DNA of 64,000 nucleotides, taken from assembly GCF_006152065.1 (NCBI RefSeq), contig NZ_VDFW01000021.1:1-64000 (forward strand). The letters are read 5' to 3'. Within the stretch, counting starts at the first letter, position 1; each line of letters opens with the position of its first letter. Positions 1 through 7,781 of this stretch are shown one piece after another. The DNA comes from Amycolatopsis alkalitolerans. GTDB taxonomy: Bacteria > Actinomycetota > Actinomycetes > Mycobacteriales > Pseudonocardiaceae. The position numbers and the translations under genes are program-made. The notes beneath the pieces were generated by a model. It worked only from the letters and a program-made list of their open reading frames with translations, had not been told where the DNA came from and made no database searches.

Positions 1-130
1 ACTCTACCACCAACCAGCGGGAGCTTGGCTCCGGGCCCTGCATCACCCGGTCACCCCGGCGACAAAAGAAAGATTACACGCGGCGAAACCCGTCTGAAAC
101 AGGGGGGTCCGTTAGCGGTGAAGTCACTGG

Positions 131-1474
131 TCAGAGCACTGGAAGCAGCGTCCTGAGCTCGTACGGCGTCACCGCGCTGCGGTAGTTGTCCCACTCTGCC
201 CGCTTGTTGCGGAGGAAGAAGTCGTACACGTGCTCGCCGAGCGCCTCGGCCAGCAACTCGGACCGCTCCATCTCCGCCAATGCTTCACCGAGATTCTGCG
301 GCAAATGGTCGTACCCGGCGGCTTTGCGCTCGGCGTCGGTCAGCGACCAGATGTTGTCCTCCGCGGGCGGCGGCAACTCGTAGCCCTTCTCGATCCCCTT
401 GAGCCCGGCGGCGAGCACCACCGAATAGGCCAGGTACGGGTTGCAGGCGGAGTCGATCGTGCGGATCTCCACGCGTCGCGAGGACGCCTTGCCGGGCGAG
501 TAGTTGGGCACGCGCACCAGCGCCGACCGGTTCGCCCGGCCCCAGGACACCGTCGTTGGCGCCTCTCCCCCGGTGATCAGCCGTTTGTACGAGTTGACCC
601 ACTGATTGGTGACGGCGGAGATCTCCCGCGCGTGGTACAGCAACCCGGCGACGAAAGCCTTCCCCGTCTCCGAGAGTTCGAACGGGTCCTCGGGGTTGTG
701 GAAGGCGTTGCGATCCCCCTCGAACAGGGAGACGTGGGTGTGCATCCCCGAGCCCGGCTGAGCGGTGAACGGCTTCGGCATGAACGTCGCGCGCACGCCC
801 TGGGTCAGCGCGACCTCCTTGATGACGTAGCGGAACGTCATCACGTTGTCGGCCATGGTCAGCGCATCGGCGTACCGCAGGTCGATCTCCTGCTGACCGG
901 GTGCGTTCTCGTGGTGGGAGAACTCGACCGAGATGCCCATCGCTTCCAGCGTCTCGATCGCATGCCGGCGGAAATGCGTCGCGGTGGCGTGGCTCGCCTG
1001 GTCGAAGTACCCGCCGTTGTCCGCGGGCTCGGGCTCGCTGCCGTCCTCGGTCACCTTCGAGAGCAGGAAGAACTCGATCTCCGGATGCACGTAGCAGGTG
1101 AACCCGGCCTCACCCGCCTTCGACAACTGGCGGCGCAGGACGTGCCGCGGATCGGCCCAGGACGGCGAACCGTCGGGCATCGCGATGTCGCAGAACATGC
1201 GCGCCGAGTAGTGCCCGCCTTCCTCGGTCTCCCAGGGCAGCACCTGGAAGGTGGACGGGTCGGGTTTGGCGATCATGTCCGATTCGTAGACGCGCGCGAA
1301 GCCCTCGATGGCCGACCCGTCGAACCCGATCCCGTCGGTGAACGCGCCCTCCAACTCGGCCGGGGCGACGGCCACCGACTTGAGAAACCCCAGGACATCG
1401 GTGAACCACAGGCGGACGAACCGAATATCCCGTTCTTCGAGCGTGCGCAGCACGAACTCCTGCTGGCGTTCCAT
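131..1474 (-). CDS. glnA: Type I glutamine synthetase, GlnA2-like
   Basis: Makes glutamine from glutamate, ammonia and ATP in the cytoplasm. The 447-residue length matches the short, non-adenylylated GSI-alpha type (M. tuberculosis GlnA2 is about 446 aa). Visible signatures are the N-terminal FDGSAIEGF (51-59), the metal-ligand strand PEIEFF (131-136), and the ATP-binding segment from KPF (234) through GSGMHTHVS (241-249). I see no NLYDLP-type adenylylation tyrosine motif near the C terminus. The ATG start is 9 bp after the stop of the upstream MFS gene, so the two are probably co-transcribed. Family assignment is firm; the GlnA2 sub-class is inferred from length and the missing tyrosine loop. 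Confidence 0.93.
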   Translation of the reverse strand: MERQQEFVLRTLEERDIRFVRLWFTDVLGFLKSVAVAPAELEGAFTDGIGFDGSAIEGFARVYESDMIAKPDPSTFQVLPWETEEGGHYSARMFCDIAMPDGSPSWADPRHVLRRQLSKAGEAGFTCYVHPEIEFFLLSKVTEDGSEPEPADNGGYFDQASHATATHFRRHAIETLEAMGISVEFSHHENAPGQQEIDLRYADALTMADNVMTFRYVIKEVALTQGVRATFMPKPFTAQPGSGMHTHVSLFEGDRNAFHNPEDPFELSETGKAFVAGLLYHAREISAVTNQWVNSYKRLITGGEAPTTVSWGRANRSALVRVPNYSPGKASSRRVEIRTIDSACNPYLAYSVVLAAGLKGIEKGYELPPPAEDNIWSLTDAERKAAGYDHLPQNLGEALAEMERSELLAEALGEHVYDFFLRNKRAEWDNYRSAVTPYELRTLLPVL

Positions 1475-1483
1475 GGCCGCACC

Positions 1484-2764
1484 TTATGCGCGTCGTGTTA
1501 ACACGATGTTTCGTGGTTCTCCCTGTGCCACGACCGAGGGAATCGCGAGCGAGAAGAGCGCAGCGAGACCGCACAAACCGCCGGCCAGATACCACGCGAG
1601 GTCGTAACTTCCGATCTCGTCGTGGATGACACCGGCACCGTACGCGGCGATCGACGCGCCGATCTGGTGCGAGGCGAAGACCCAGCCGAAGACGATCGGG
1701 CCGGTGAGGCCGAACCGTTCCCGGGCCAGCGCGACCGTGGGCGGCACCGTCGCCACCCAGTCCAGGCCGTAGAAGACGATGAACGCCCACATCGGCGGCT
1801 CGGTCGTCGGCGCGAACAGGTGCGGCAGCAGCAGGAGCGAGGCCCCGCGCAGGAAGTAGTACCCGCCGAGCAGCCACCGCGGATCGATACGGTCGGTGAA
1901 CCAGCCCGATGCGATGGTGCCCGCGACGTCGAACACCCCGACCAGCGCGAGCAGTGAAGCCGCGGTGGTCGGCGGCATTCCGTGTTCGTGGGCGGCCGGG
2001 ACGAAATGGGTACCGACCAACCCGTTCGTCGATGCGCCGCAGATCGCGAACCCGCCGGCCAGCAGCCAGAACACGCGGGTCTTGGCGGCGTCCCGAAGGA
2101 CGGTCAACGCGCGCCTCGCCGTGCCACGGGTCGGCGCGGGCTTCTCCTCCGACTCGGTCGCGCCGTAGGCCGTCGTGCCGACGTCGGTCGGGTGATCGCG
2201 CAGGAAGACCAGCACGAACGGCACGACCACGAGCGCTCCTCCGGCGACCGTGAGGGCGGCCGAGCGCCAGCCGTGGTTCGTCGCGAGCGAAGCGATGACC
2301 GGCAGGAACACCAGTTGCCCCGCCGCGCCCGCCGCCGTCAGCACGCCGCTGACGAGCCCGCGCTGCCGCACGAACCACCGGCCGGTCACCGTCGCCACGA
2401 ACGCGAGGGCCATCGATCCCGTGCCGGTACCGACGAGCACTCCCCAGCACAGCAGCAGTTGCCAGCTCGCGGTCATGAACACCGTCAGCCCGCTGCCGGC
2501 CGCGACCAGGACGAGCGCGCCCCCGACGACGCGGCGCATGCCGAGCCGTTCCATCAGCGCGGCGGCGAACGGGGAGATCAGGCCGTACAAGAGCAGGTTG
2601 ATCGAGACGGCGGCCGAGATCGTCGCGGTGGACCAGCCGAATTCCTGATGCAGGGGATCGATGAGCACGCTCGGCGCGGCACGGAAACCGGCTGCCCCGA
2701 CGAGTGCGATGAAGGCCGCGAAGGCCACGAACCAAGCGCGGTGCACCCGCGTTCCAGTTGCCAC
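1484..2764 (-). CDS. MFS transporter
   Basis: A 426-residue polytopic membrane protein with about twelve hydrophobic segments. It has the major-facilitator loop after helix 2 in the form ALMERLGMRRVVGG and a charged central loop (HPTDVGTTAYGATESEEKPAP) between the two six-helix halves. The motif layout fits the monocarboxylate/oxalate-type MFS subgroup, but the substrate cannot be read from the sequence. I chose the GTG at 2764 because upstream in-frame sequence is arginine-rich and runs into the divergent regulator gene. It lies directly upstream of glnA on the same strand, so an import role linked to nitrogen metabolism is possible but unproven. Confidence 0.82.
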   Translation of the reverse strand: MATGTRVHRAWFVAFAAFIALVGAAGFRAAPSVLIDPLHQEFGWSTATISAAVSINLLLYGLISPFAAALMERLGMRRVVGGALVLVAAGSGLTVFMTASWQLLLCWGVLVGTGTGSMALAFVATVTGRWFVRQRGLVSGVLTAAGAAGQLVFLPVIASLATNHGWRSAALTVAGGALVVVPFVLVFLRDHPTDVGTTAYGATESEEKPAPTRGTARRALTVLRDAAKTRVFWLLAGGFAICGASTNGLVGTHFVPAAHEHGMPPTTAASLLALVGVFDVAGTIASGWFTDRIDPRWLLGGYYFLRGASLLLLPHLFAPTTEPPMWAFIVFYGLDWVATVPPTVALARERFGLTGPIVFGWVFASHQIGASIAAYGAGVIHDEIGSYDLAWYLAGGLCGLAALFSLAIPSVVAQGEPRNIVLTRRA

Positions 2765-2773
2765 CTGATGAGG

Positions 2774-2826
2774 GTGCAAGATCACCGGCCGGCGAACGAG
2801 TGGCCGAAGCGCCAATATGTGCAAGA
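2774..2826 (+). promoter_or_regulatory. Direct repeat GTGCAAGA in divergent promoter region
   Basis: The octamer GTGCAAGA occurs at 2774-2781 and again at 2819-2826, 45 bp apart, in the gap between the MFS gene and the GlxA-type regulator. AraC-family regulators usually bind direct repeats, so these are candidate sites for the adjacent regulator. The second copy overlaps an AAGAAT -10-like element six bases before the regulator's ATG. Only two copies are visible, so chance is not excluded. Confidence 0.3.
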
Positions 2827-2834
2827 ATGCGGCC

Positions 2835-3785
2835 ATGCACAGGATCGTGGTGCTCGCGCTCTCCGAGGTCGTCGGATACGACCTGAACATCCCGCCGCAG
2901 GTGTTCTCCGGCGCCCGCAAGGACGGGCGGGCGCTGTACGACGTGCGAATCTGCGGGGTGGACGACCGGCCGGTGCAGGTCAGCTACGGGTACGAGGCCA
3001 AGCTCCAGCACGGGCCGGAGGCGCTCGCCGAGGCGGACACGGTGATCGTCCCGGGCACCCGCGCCACCGCGCCGCGCCATCACGGCACACTGTCCGCCGA
3101 ACTGGCCGACGCGCTCGCACTCATCCCGGATGACGCGCGGGTGATGTCGATCTGCACCGGCGCGTTCGTGCTCGCCGCCGCCGGCTACCTCGACGGGCGG
3201 CGGGCGACCACGCACTGGGCTCACGCCGGGGACTTCCGCCGCCTGTACCCGCGGGTCGAACTGGATGAGAACGTGCTGTTCGTCGACGGCGGGAAGGTGC
3301 TCACCTCGGCCGGGCTGTCCGCGGGCGTCGACCTGTGCCTGCACGTGATCCGCTCGGACCACGGCAGCGCGGTGGCCAACCGGGCGGCGCGCTACTGCGT
3401 CGTGCCGCCGTGGCGTGACGGTGGTCAGTCGCAGTACATCGAGCGGCCGCTGCCGGCCGACGAGGGCAGCACGGCGGCGACACGCGCGTGGGCGCTCGAA
3501 CGGCTCGGCGAGCAGCTCGGCCTGGAGTCGCTGGCGCGGCACGCGCGGATGAGCGTGCGGACGTTCAGCCGGCGGTTCCGGGCCGAGACCGGGATGTCGG
3601 CGCGCGCCTGGCTGAACCAGCAGCGGGTGCTGCACGCGCGGCATCTGCTCGAGACGACGACGCTGCCCGTGGACCGCGTCGCCGCCGAATCCGGGCTCGG
3701 CACGGCCGCGTCGTTGCGCCAGCATCTGAACGCCACGATCGGGGTCGCGCCGCTGGCCTACCGGCGCACCTTCGCCCGCCCCTGA
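2835..3785 (+). CDS. GlxA-type transcriptional regulator (DJ-1/PfpI plus AraC HTH)
   Basis: A 316-residue regulator with two domains. Residues 1 to about 190 form a DJ-1/PfpI glutamine amidotransferase-like sensor with the nucleophile-elbow sequence SICTGAF around Cys107. Residues from about 220 form an AraC-type double helix-turn-helix (LARHARMSVRTFSRRFRAE, then a second HTH near the C terminus). In this family the amidotransferase fold is a ligand sensor rather than an enzyme. I chose the ATG at 2835 because an AAGAAT box lies exactly six bases upstream. It is divergent from the MFS gene, which it most likely controls. Confidence 0.87.
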   Translation: MHRIVVLALSEVVGYDLNIPPQVFSGARKDGRALYDVRICGVDDRPVQVSYGYEAKLQHGPEALAEADTVIVPGTRATAPRHHGTLSAELADALALIPDDARVMSICTGAFVLAAAGYLDGRRATTHWAHAGDFRRLYPRVELDENVLFVDGGKVLTSAGLSAGVDLCLHVIRSDHGSAVANRAARYCVVPPWRDGGQSQYIERPLPADEGSTAATRAWALERLGEQLGLESLARHARMSVRTFSRRFRAETGMSARAWLNQQRVLHARHLLETTTLPVDRVAAESGLGTAASLRQHLNATIGVAPLAYRRTFARP

Positions 3786-3795
3786 CCGGCCCAGC

Positions 3796-3801
3796 TACCG
3801 T
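3796..3801 (+). promoter_or_regulatory. -10 element TACCGT, likely leaderless start
   Basis: TACCGT is followed by six bases and then the ATG of the lipoprotein gene. This spacing places the transcription start at or next to the start codon. No Shine-Dalgarno sequence is visible in the interval. Confidence 0.5.
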
Positions 3802-3807
3802 GTCGGC

Positions 3808-4491
3808 ATGCTCCGCCGCCGCACCGCGGGTGTGTTCCTGCTGATCATGGCTCTCGCCGCCGGCTGCTCGGCTTCCCCCGACACCCGCGGCCCGCTGCCC
3901 GACGCGACCGGACTCGTCACCGCCGCGGCCGCGACGCTCGCCGGTATCCGGAGCGTCCGGTTCGATCTCAGCGTCAGCGGCAGCATTCCCGGGATGGACG
4001 TGCGCGAGATCAAGGGCTGGGCGAGCCGGGACGGCACGGCGAGCGGTCAAGCGGACATGCAGGAGTCGACCAACCGGTTCGAGCTGCGGTACGAGATCGC
4101 CGGGGACAGGCTGACGCTCACCGACAAGCACGGGACGCGGACGCGCGAACCGATGCCGGCTGAGTACGCGCCGGCCGGGCTGCTGGAGCAGGGCCTGCCG
4201 AAACTGCTGACGAGCGCGACCGGGCTGAAGACGGAGACGAAGGAGAACGTCCAGGGCGTCGAGACGTACCGGGTGACCGGGGAGCTCGGCAAGGACGTGA
4301 TCGCCTCCGTCGTACCGCAGATCCAGTCCGATGTGGACGTGAAATTCTGGGTCACGCGGACCGAGCCGCGCACCCTCGTGCGGATCTGGATGCAGGTGCC
4401 GCCGCGGCAGCCGAACGAAGGCGCCGTCATGCTCGAGCTGGCGCTGTCCGGGGTGAACTCGCCGCCCCCGGCCTCGACGCCTACCGGCTAG
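3808..4491 (+). CDS. LppX/LprAFG-family lipoprotein
   Basis: A 227-residue exported lipoprotein. Positive residues are followed by a hydrophobic stretch and the lipobox LAAGC with the lipid-modified cysteine at residue 20. The mature part, from about residue 34, has the LppX_LprAFG pattern: an amphipathic start (LVTAAAATLAGIRSVRFDLSVSG), a central strand segment, and the late segment DVKFWVTRTEPRTLVRIWMQ. Proteins of this fold carry lipids such as triacylglycerides or lipoglycans across the cell-wall space in mycolata. The ligand here is unknown. The 3' end overlaps the convergent hydrolase gene by 11 bp. Confidence 0.8.
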   Translation: MLRRRTAGVFLLIMALAAGCSASPDTRGPLPDATGLVTAAAATLAGIRSVRFDLSVSGSIPGMDVREIKGWASRDGTASGQADMQESTNRFELRYEIAGDRLTLTDKHGTRTREPMPAEYAPAGLLEQGLPKLLTSATGLKTETKENVQGVETYRVTGELGKDVIASVVPQIQSDVDVKFWVTRTEPRTLVRIWMQVPPRQPNEGAVMLELALSGVNSPPPASTPTG

Positions 4492-6058
4492 GGCAGCGCG
4501 TTCCCGGCGGGGGCAGGGTGCCGTCGACCAGGTACGCGAGTCCGTTGACGTCGACGCACTGGTCGCCGTGCAGGAACGCCGTATGCTGCGCGCCCTCGTA
4601 GGTGAGCAGGCCGCCGTGCATCTGCCGCGCCAGGTTCACCCCGTCCTGGTACGGCGTCACCGGGTCGTCGACCGTCGAAATGACGAGCGGCGAGGGCACC
4701 CCCGGCCGGATCGGGTCATGCGGCTGGGCGGTACTCGGCACCGGCCAGGACCCGCAGATACCGGGCTCTCCCTCGTCCGGCCGGCCGCCGCCGAGGAACG
4801 GTGCGGCCGCGAGCATCTGCTGATACGTCGCGGCGATGGCGGCGGGCGGCTGGCGCGGGTTGTCGACGCACCGCACGGCGTAGTAGGCGGCCTGCAGGGA
4901 GGAGTAACGGCCATCGGGTCCACGCTCGTAGTAACTGTCCGCGAGCTGGAGCAGCAGGCTGCCGTCGCCGGTCGCGAGCAGGTTGAGCGCGGCGTTGAGG
5001 ATCGGCCAGGACCGCTGGGAGTACATGGCCTCGACGACACCGGTCATGGCGTCGTCGTAGGACAGCCGCCGCCCGCCGGCCGCCGTGGCCGGGGCGGTCA
5101 GCAGCGGGCGGGTCAGCTCCTCGAACCGGGCGACCGCATGCGACGGGTCGCCGCCGACCGCGCATCCGGTGTGCTTCGCGCAGGCGGCGGCGAACAGGCC
5201 GAACGCGCTGGCGAAGCCGGCACCTTGCGCGACGAGCGACCGCATCTCGTCTTCGGCCGGGTCTATCGCGCCGTCGAGCAGCAGGGCGCGGACGTTCGCC
5301 GGGAACGCTTCGGCGTACTGGAACCCGATCTGGGTGCCGTAGGAGTAACCGAGATAGGTCAGCTTCTTGTCGCCGAGCGTGGCCCGCAGGATGTCGAGAT
5401 CCTTCACCACGTCCCGGGTGCCGACGTTCGCCAGCATCCGCGCGCCGTACTGGGTGCGCTGGACGCATTTCGCCGCGAAGTCCTGGCCTTCCGCGCGCCA
5501 CGCGGCGTCCGACCCGGGCGTGGTGCCGTCGCCGAGATGGCTCGCGCGTTCGGCGTCGCGCTCGGCATCGGACAGGCAGCGCACGCGTGGCTCGCTGGCA
5601 CCGACGCCGCGAGGGTCGAAGCCGACGAGATCGAACCGGAGCCCGATCGCCTGGTTCGCGACGGTCGGCACGAGCCGCGCCGCAGCCTCCATCCCCGAAC
5701 CGCCCGGACCACCAGGATTCATCACCAGCGAACCGATCCGGTCCGCCGGATCGGACGCCTTGTGCCGCAGGACGCCGACCGTGATCGTGGGTCCCTGCGG
5801 CTGCGCGTAGTCCAGCGGGACCATCAGGCGCGCGCACTCGACGCCCGGAGTGCGGAACGCTTCCTGGCTCTGCTCCTCCGTCGCGTACGGCGCGCAGCTA
5901 CCCCAGGCGAGCTTCTGGTCGTAGAACCTGTCGAGGGCGTGGGCGTCGGACACGGGGGAAGGCCCTGGCCGCGGCAAAACCTGGTTGGGCGTGCAGGCGG
6001 TCAGCAGGCACAGCACCAGGCCGAGCGCGGCCGGCAGCCGGCTGCGACGGAAAGGCAT
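4481..6058 (-). CDS. Exported TAP-like alpha/beta-hydrolase lipoprotein (paralogue 1)
   Basis: A 525-residue serine hydrolase of the tripeptidyl-aminopeptidase/SlpD type. The signal sequence ends at a lipobox-like LLTAC with Cys22. The oxyanion loop is NPGGPGGSG (114-122), the nucleophile elbow GYSYG has Ser239, and the C-terminal TAP-like domain has the Asp region STVDDPVTPY and the His region GAQHTAFL. These enzymes release N-terminal peptides or cleave esters outside the membrane; the substrate is not predictable. It lies 22 bp after a paralogue of similar length on the same strand, which suggests tandem duplication and co-transcription. Confidence 0.88.
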   Translation of the reverse strand: MPFRRSRLPAALGLVLCLLTACTPNQVLPRPGPSPVSDAHALDRFYDQKLAWGSCAPYATEEQSQEAFRTPGVECARLMVPLDYAQPQGPTITVGVLRHKASDPADRIGSLVMNPGGPGGSGMEAAARLVPTVANQAIGLRFDLVGFDPRGVGASEPRVRCLSDAERDAERASHLGDGTTPGSDAAWRAEGQDFAAKCVQRTQYGARMLANVGTRDVVKDLDILRATLGDKKLTYLGYSYGTQIGFQYAEAFPANVRALLLDGAIDPAEDEMRSLVAQGAGFASAFGLFAAACAKHTGCAVGGDPSHAVARFEELTRPLLTAPATAAGGRRLSYDDAMTGVVEAMYSQRSWPILNAALNLLATGDGSLLLQLADSYYERGPDGRYSSLQAAYYAVRCVDNPRQPPAAIAATYQQMLAAAPFLGGGRPDEGEPGICGSWPVPSTAQPHDPIRPGVPSPLVISTVDDPVTPYQDGVNLARQMHGGLLTYEGAQHTAFLHGDQCVDVNGLAYLVDGTLPPPGTRCPSR

Positions 6059-6080
6059 CCCTCATATCGTGCCAGCCCGG

Positions 6081-7694
6081 TCACTGCGCGGCACAACGTT
6101 TACCCGCCGGTGGGAGTGTCCCGTCCACCAGATAGTCGGTGCCCGCCTGGTCGACGCACGAATTCCCTTGCAGGAACACGGTGTGCTGCGTGCCCTCGAA
6201 GGTGAGCAGTGCGCCGTGCATCGCTTGCGCCAGGTTCACCCCGGCCTGATACGGCGTGGCCGGATCGTTCGTGGTCGAGATGACCAGCACCGGCGGGATA
6301 CCGCCGACCTTCGGCTCGTGCGGCTCCGAAGTGTTGGGCACGGGCCAGTACGCGCACGCGTCGAGCGCCGCGCCGTTGGGCCTGCCGTCGTCGAGGAACG
6401 GGGCGACCTGGTCGTAGCGGTTCTCAGCGGAGAGGATCTCGGCCTTGTTCGTGACCCGCGGGTCGTCCACGCACCGGACGGCGGTGAAGGCGTCCTGCGT
6501 ATTCGTGTAGTGGCCGCCGCTGTCGCGCTCGTTGTACTGGTCCGCGAGTGCCATCAGCGTCGCGCCGCGGCCGCTCTTCAGCTCGTCGAGACCGGAGTTC
6601 AGCGACGGCCACAGCTGCTGCGAGTACAGCGCCTGGATCGCGCCGAGCGTCGCGTCGTCGAAGGTGAGCTCACGCCCGTCGGCCAGCCGCGCCGGGTTGT
6701 CGATCAACGGCCGGACCAGATCCTGGAAGGCCTTCGTGGCGCCGGCCGCGTTCTGCCCGAGCGCGCAGTCCGAACGCGCGGCACACCACGCGGCGAACCG
6801 GTTGAACGCCACGCCGAACCCGGCGCCCTGTGCGACGAGCGATTCCACCTCGTCCTGGTTCGGATCGAGCGCACCGTCGAGGACCATCGCCCGGATGTTG
6901 TCGGGGAACTCCTCGGCGTAGGTGTAGCCCAGCCGCGTGCCGTAGGAGTAGCCGAGGTAGGTCAGCTTCTGCTCGCCGAGGGCGGAGCGCAGCACGTCCA
7001 TGTCCTTCGCGACGTCGCGGCTGCCGAGATTGGCGAGCATCGCCGTGCCGTATTCGGTGCGCTGAACGCATTTGGCCGCGAAGTCCTTCGCCTCCGCTTC
7101 CTGCTTGGCCACCCCGGCGGGCGAGCCGTCGGTGTCGAGGTCCTCGGCGCGCTCGGTGTCTCGCTCCTTGTCGGTGAGACAGTTCACCTCGGGTTCGCTC
7201 GCGCCTATACCCCGCGGGTCGAAGCCGACCAGATCGAACCGCTGACCGACGTCCGTGTTCGCGACCTGCGAAGAAAGGCCGGCCGCGGCGGCCATGCCGG
7301 AGGCCCCCGGCCCGCCGGGGTTGAGCACGAGGGCGCCGATGCGGTCGCCCGAGGCCTTGTGCCGCAGCACCCCAAGACTGATCGTGGCGCCCTGCGGCGC
7401 CGCGTAGTCCAGCGGCACGGTCAGTCGCGCACACTGGAGTCCTTGCGTACCAAAGAGGGATTTCGCGTCGTCCGAAGTCGCGTAGGGTGCACAGTTGCCC
7501 CAGGTCAGCGGCTGCGCGTAGAACTTGGCCAGACCGGCGGGAACCGGACCGACCGGACCTTTCGTCTCGGTCTGGGTCTGCGGCTGCGGGGTGCTCGGCT
7601 GTGTCGAGGTGCAGGCGGCGACCGTCAGCAGGCTGACGCCGACGAGGACGGCTGCTCGCAGGGATCGGGACCGGGCACGCTGGAGGAAGGGCAC
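6081..7694 (-). CDS. Exported TAP-like alpha/beta-hydrolase lipoprotein (paralogue 2)
   Basis: A 537-residue paralogue of the downstream hydrolase. It has a signal peptide with lipobox VAAC (Cys28), a Thr/Gln/Pro-rich linker, oxyanion loop NPGGPGASG (125-133), nucleophile elbow GYSYG with Ser250, and C-terminal STTNDPATPY and GTQHTVFLQG segments carrying Asp and His. The GTG start at 7694 is supported by the basic-hydrophobic signal peptide that follows it and by a CACGAT element exactly six bases upstream. It is divergent from secA2 with an 87-bp gap. It opens a probable two-gene hydrolase operon. A role as a secreted peptidase is inferred from the family. Confidence 0.88.
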   Translation of the reverse strand: MPFLQRARSRSLRAAVLVGVSLLTVAACTSTQPSTPQPQTQTETKGPVGPVPAGLAKFYAQPLTWGNCAPYATSDDAKSLFGTQGLQCARLTVPLDYAAPQGATISLGVLRHKASGDRIGALVLNPGGPGASGMAAAAGLSSQVANTDVGQRFDLVGFDPRGIGASEPEVNCLTDKERDTERAEDLDTDGSPAGVAKQEAEAKDFAAKCVQRTEYGTAMLANLGSRDVAKDMDVLRSALGEQKLTYLGYSYGTRLGYTYAEEFPDNIRAMVLDGALDPNQDEVESLVAQGAGFGVAFNRFAAWCAARSDCALGQNAAGATKAFQDLVRPLIDNPARLADGRELTFDDATLGAIQALYSQQLWPSLNSGLDELKSGRGATLMALADQYNERDSGGHYTNTQDAFTAVRCVDDPRVTNKAEILSAENRYDQVAPFLDDGRPNGAALDACAYWPVPNTSEPHEPKVGGIPPVLVISTTNDPATPYQAGVNLAQAMHGALLTFEGTQHTVFLQGNSCVDQAGTDYLVDGTLPPAGKRCAAQ

Positions 7695-7781
7695 GGCGTG
7701 ATCGTGCCATCCTGGCGGGGAACACGGGACCACCACCACCTCGTTGGCAGGTGGACCGCAGGAAGAGACAGGAGACCAGGG

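Noticed and set aside
1110-3725. Long minus-strand open frame of about 870 codons across glnA, MFS and regulator genes
   Set aside because: It lies in another frame of clear genes, is Arg-rich and has no recognisable domain.
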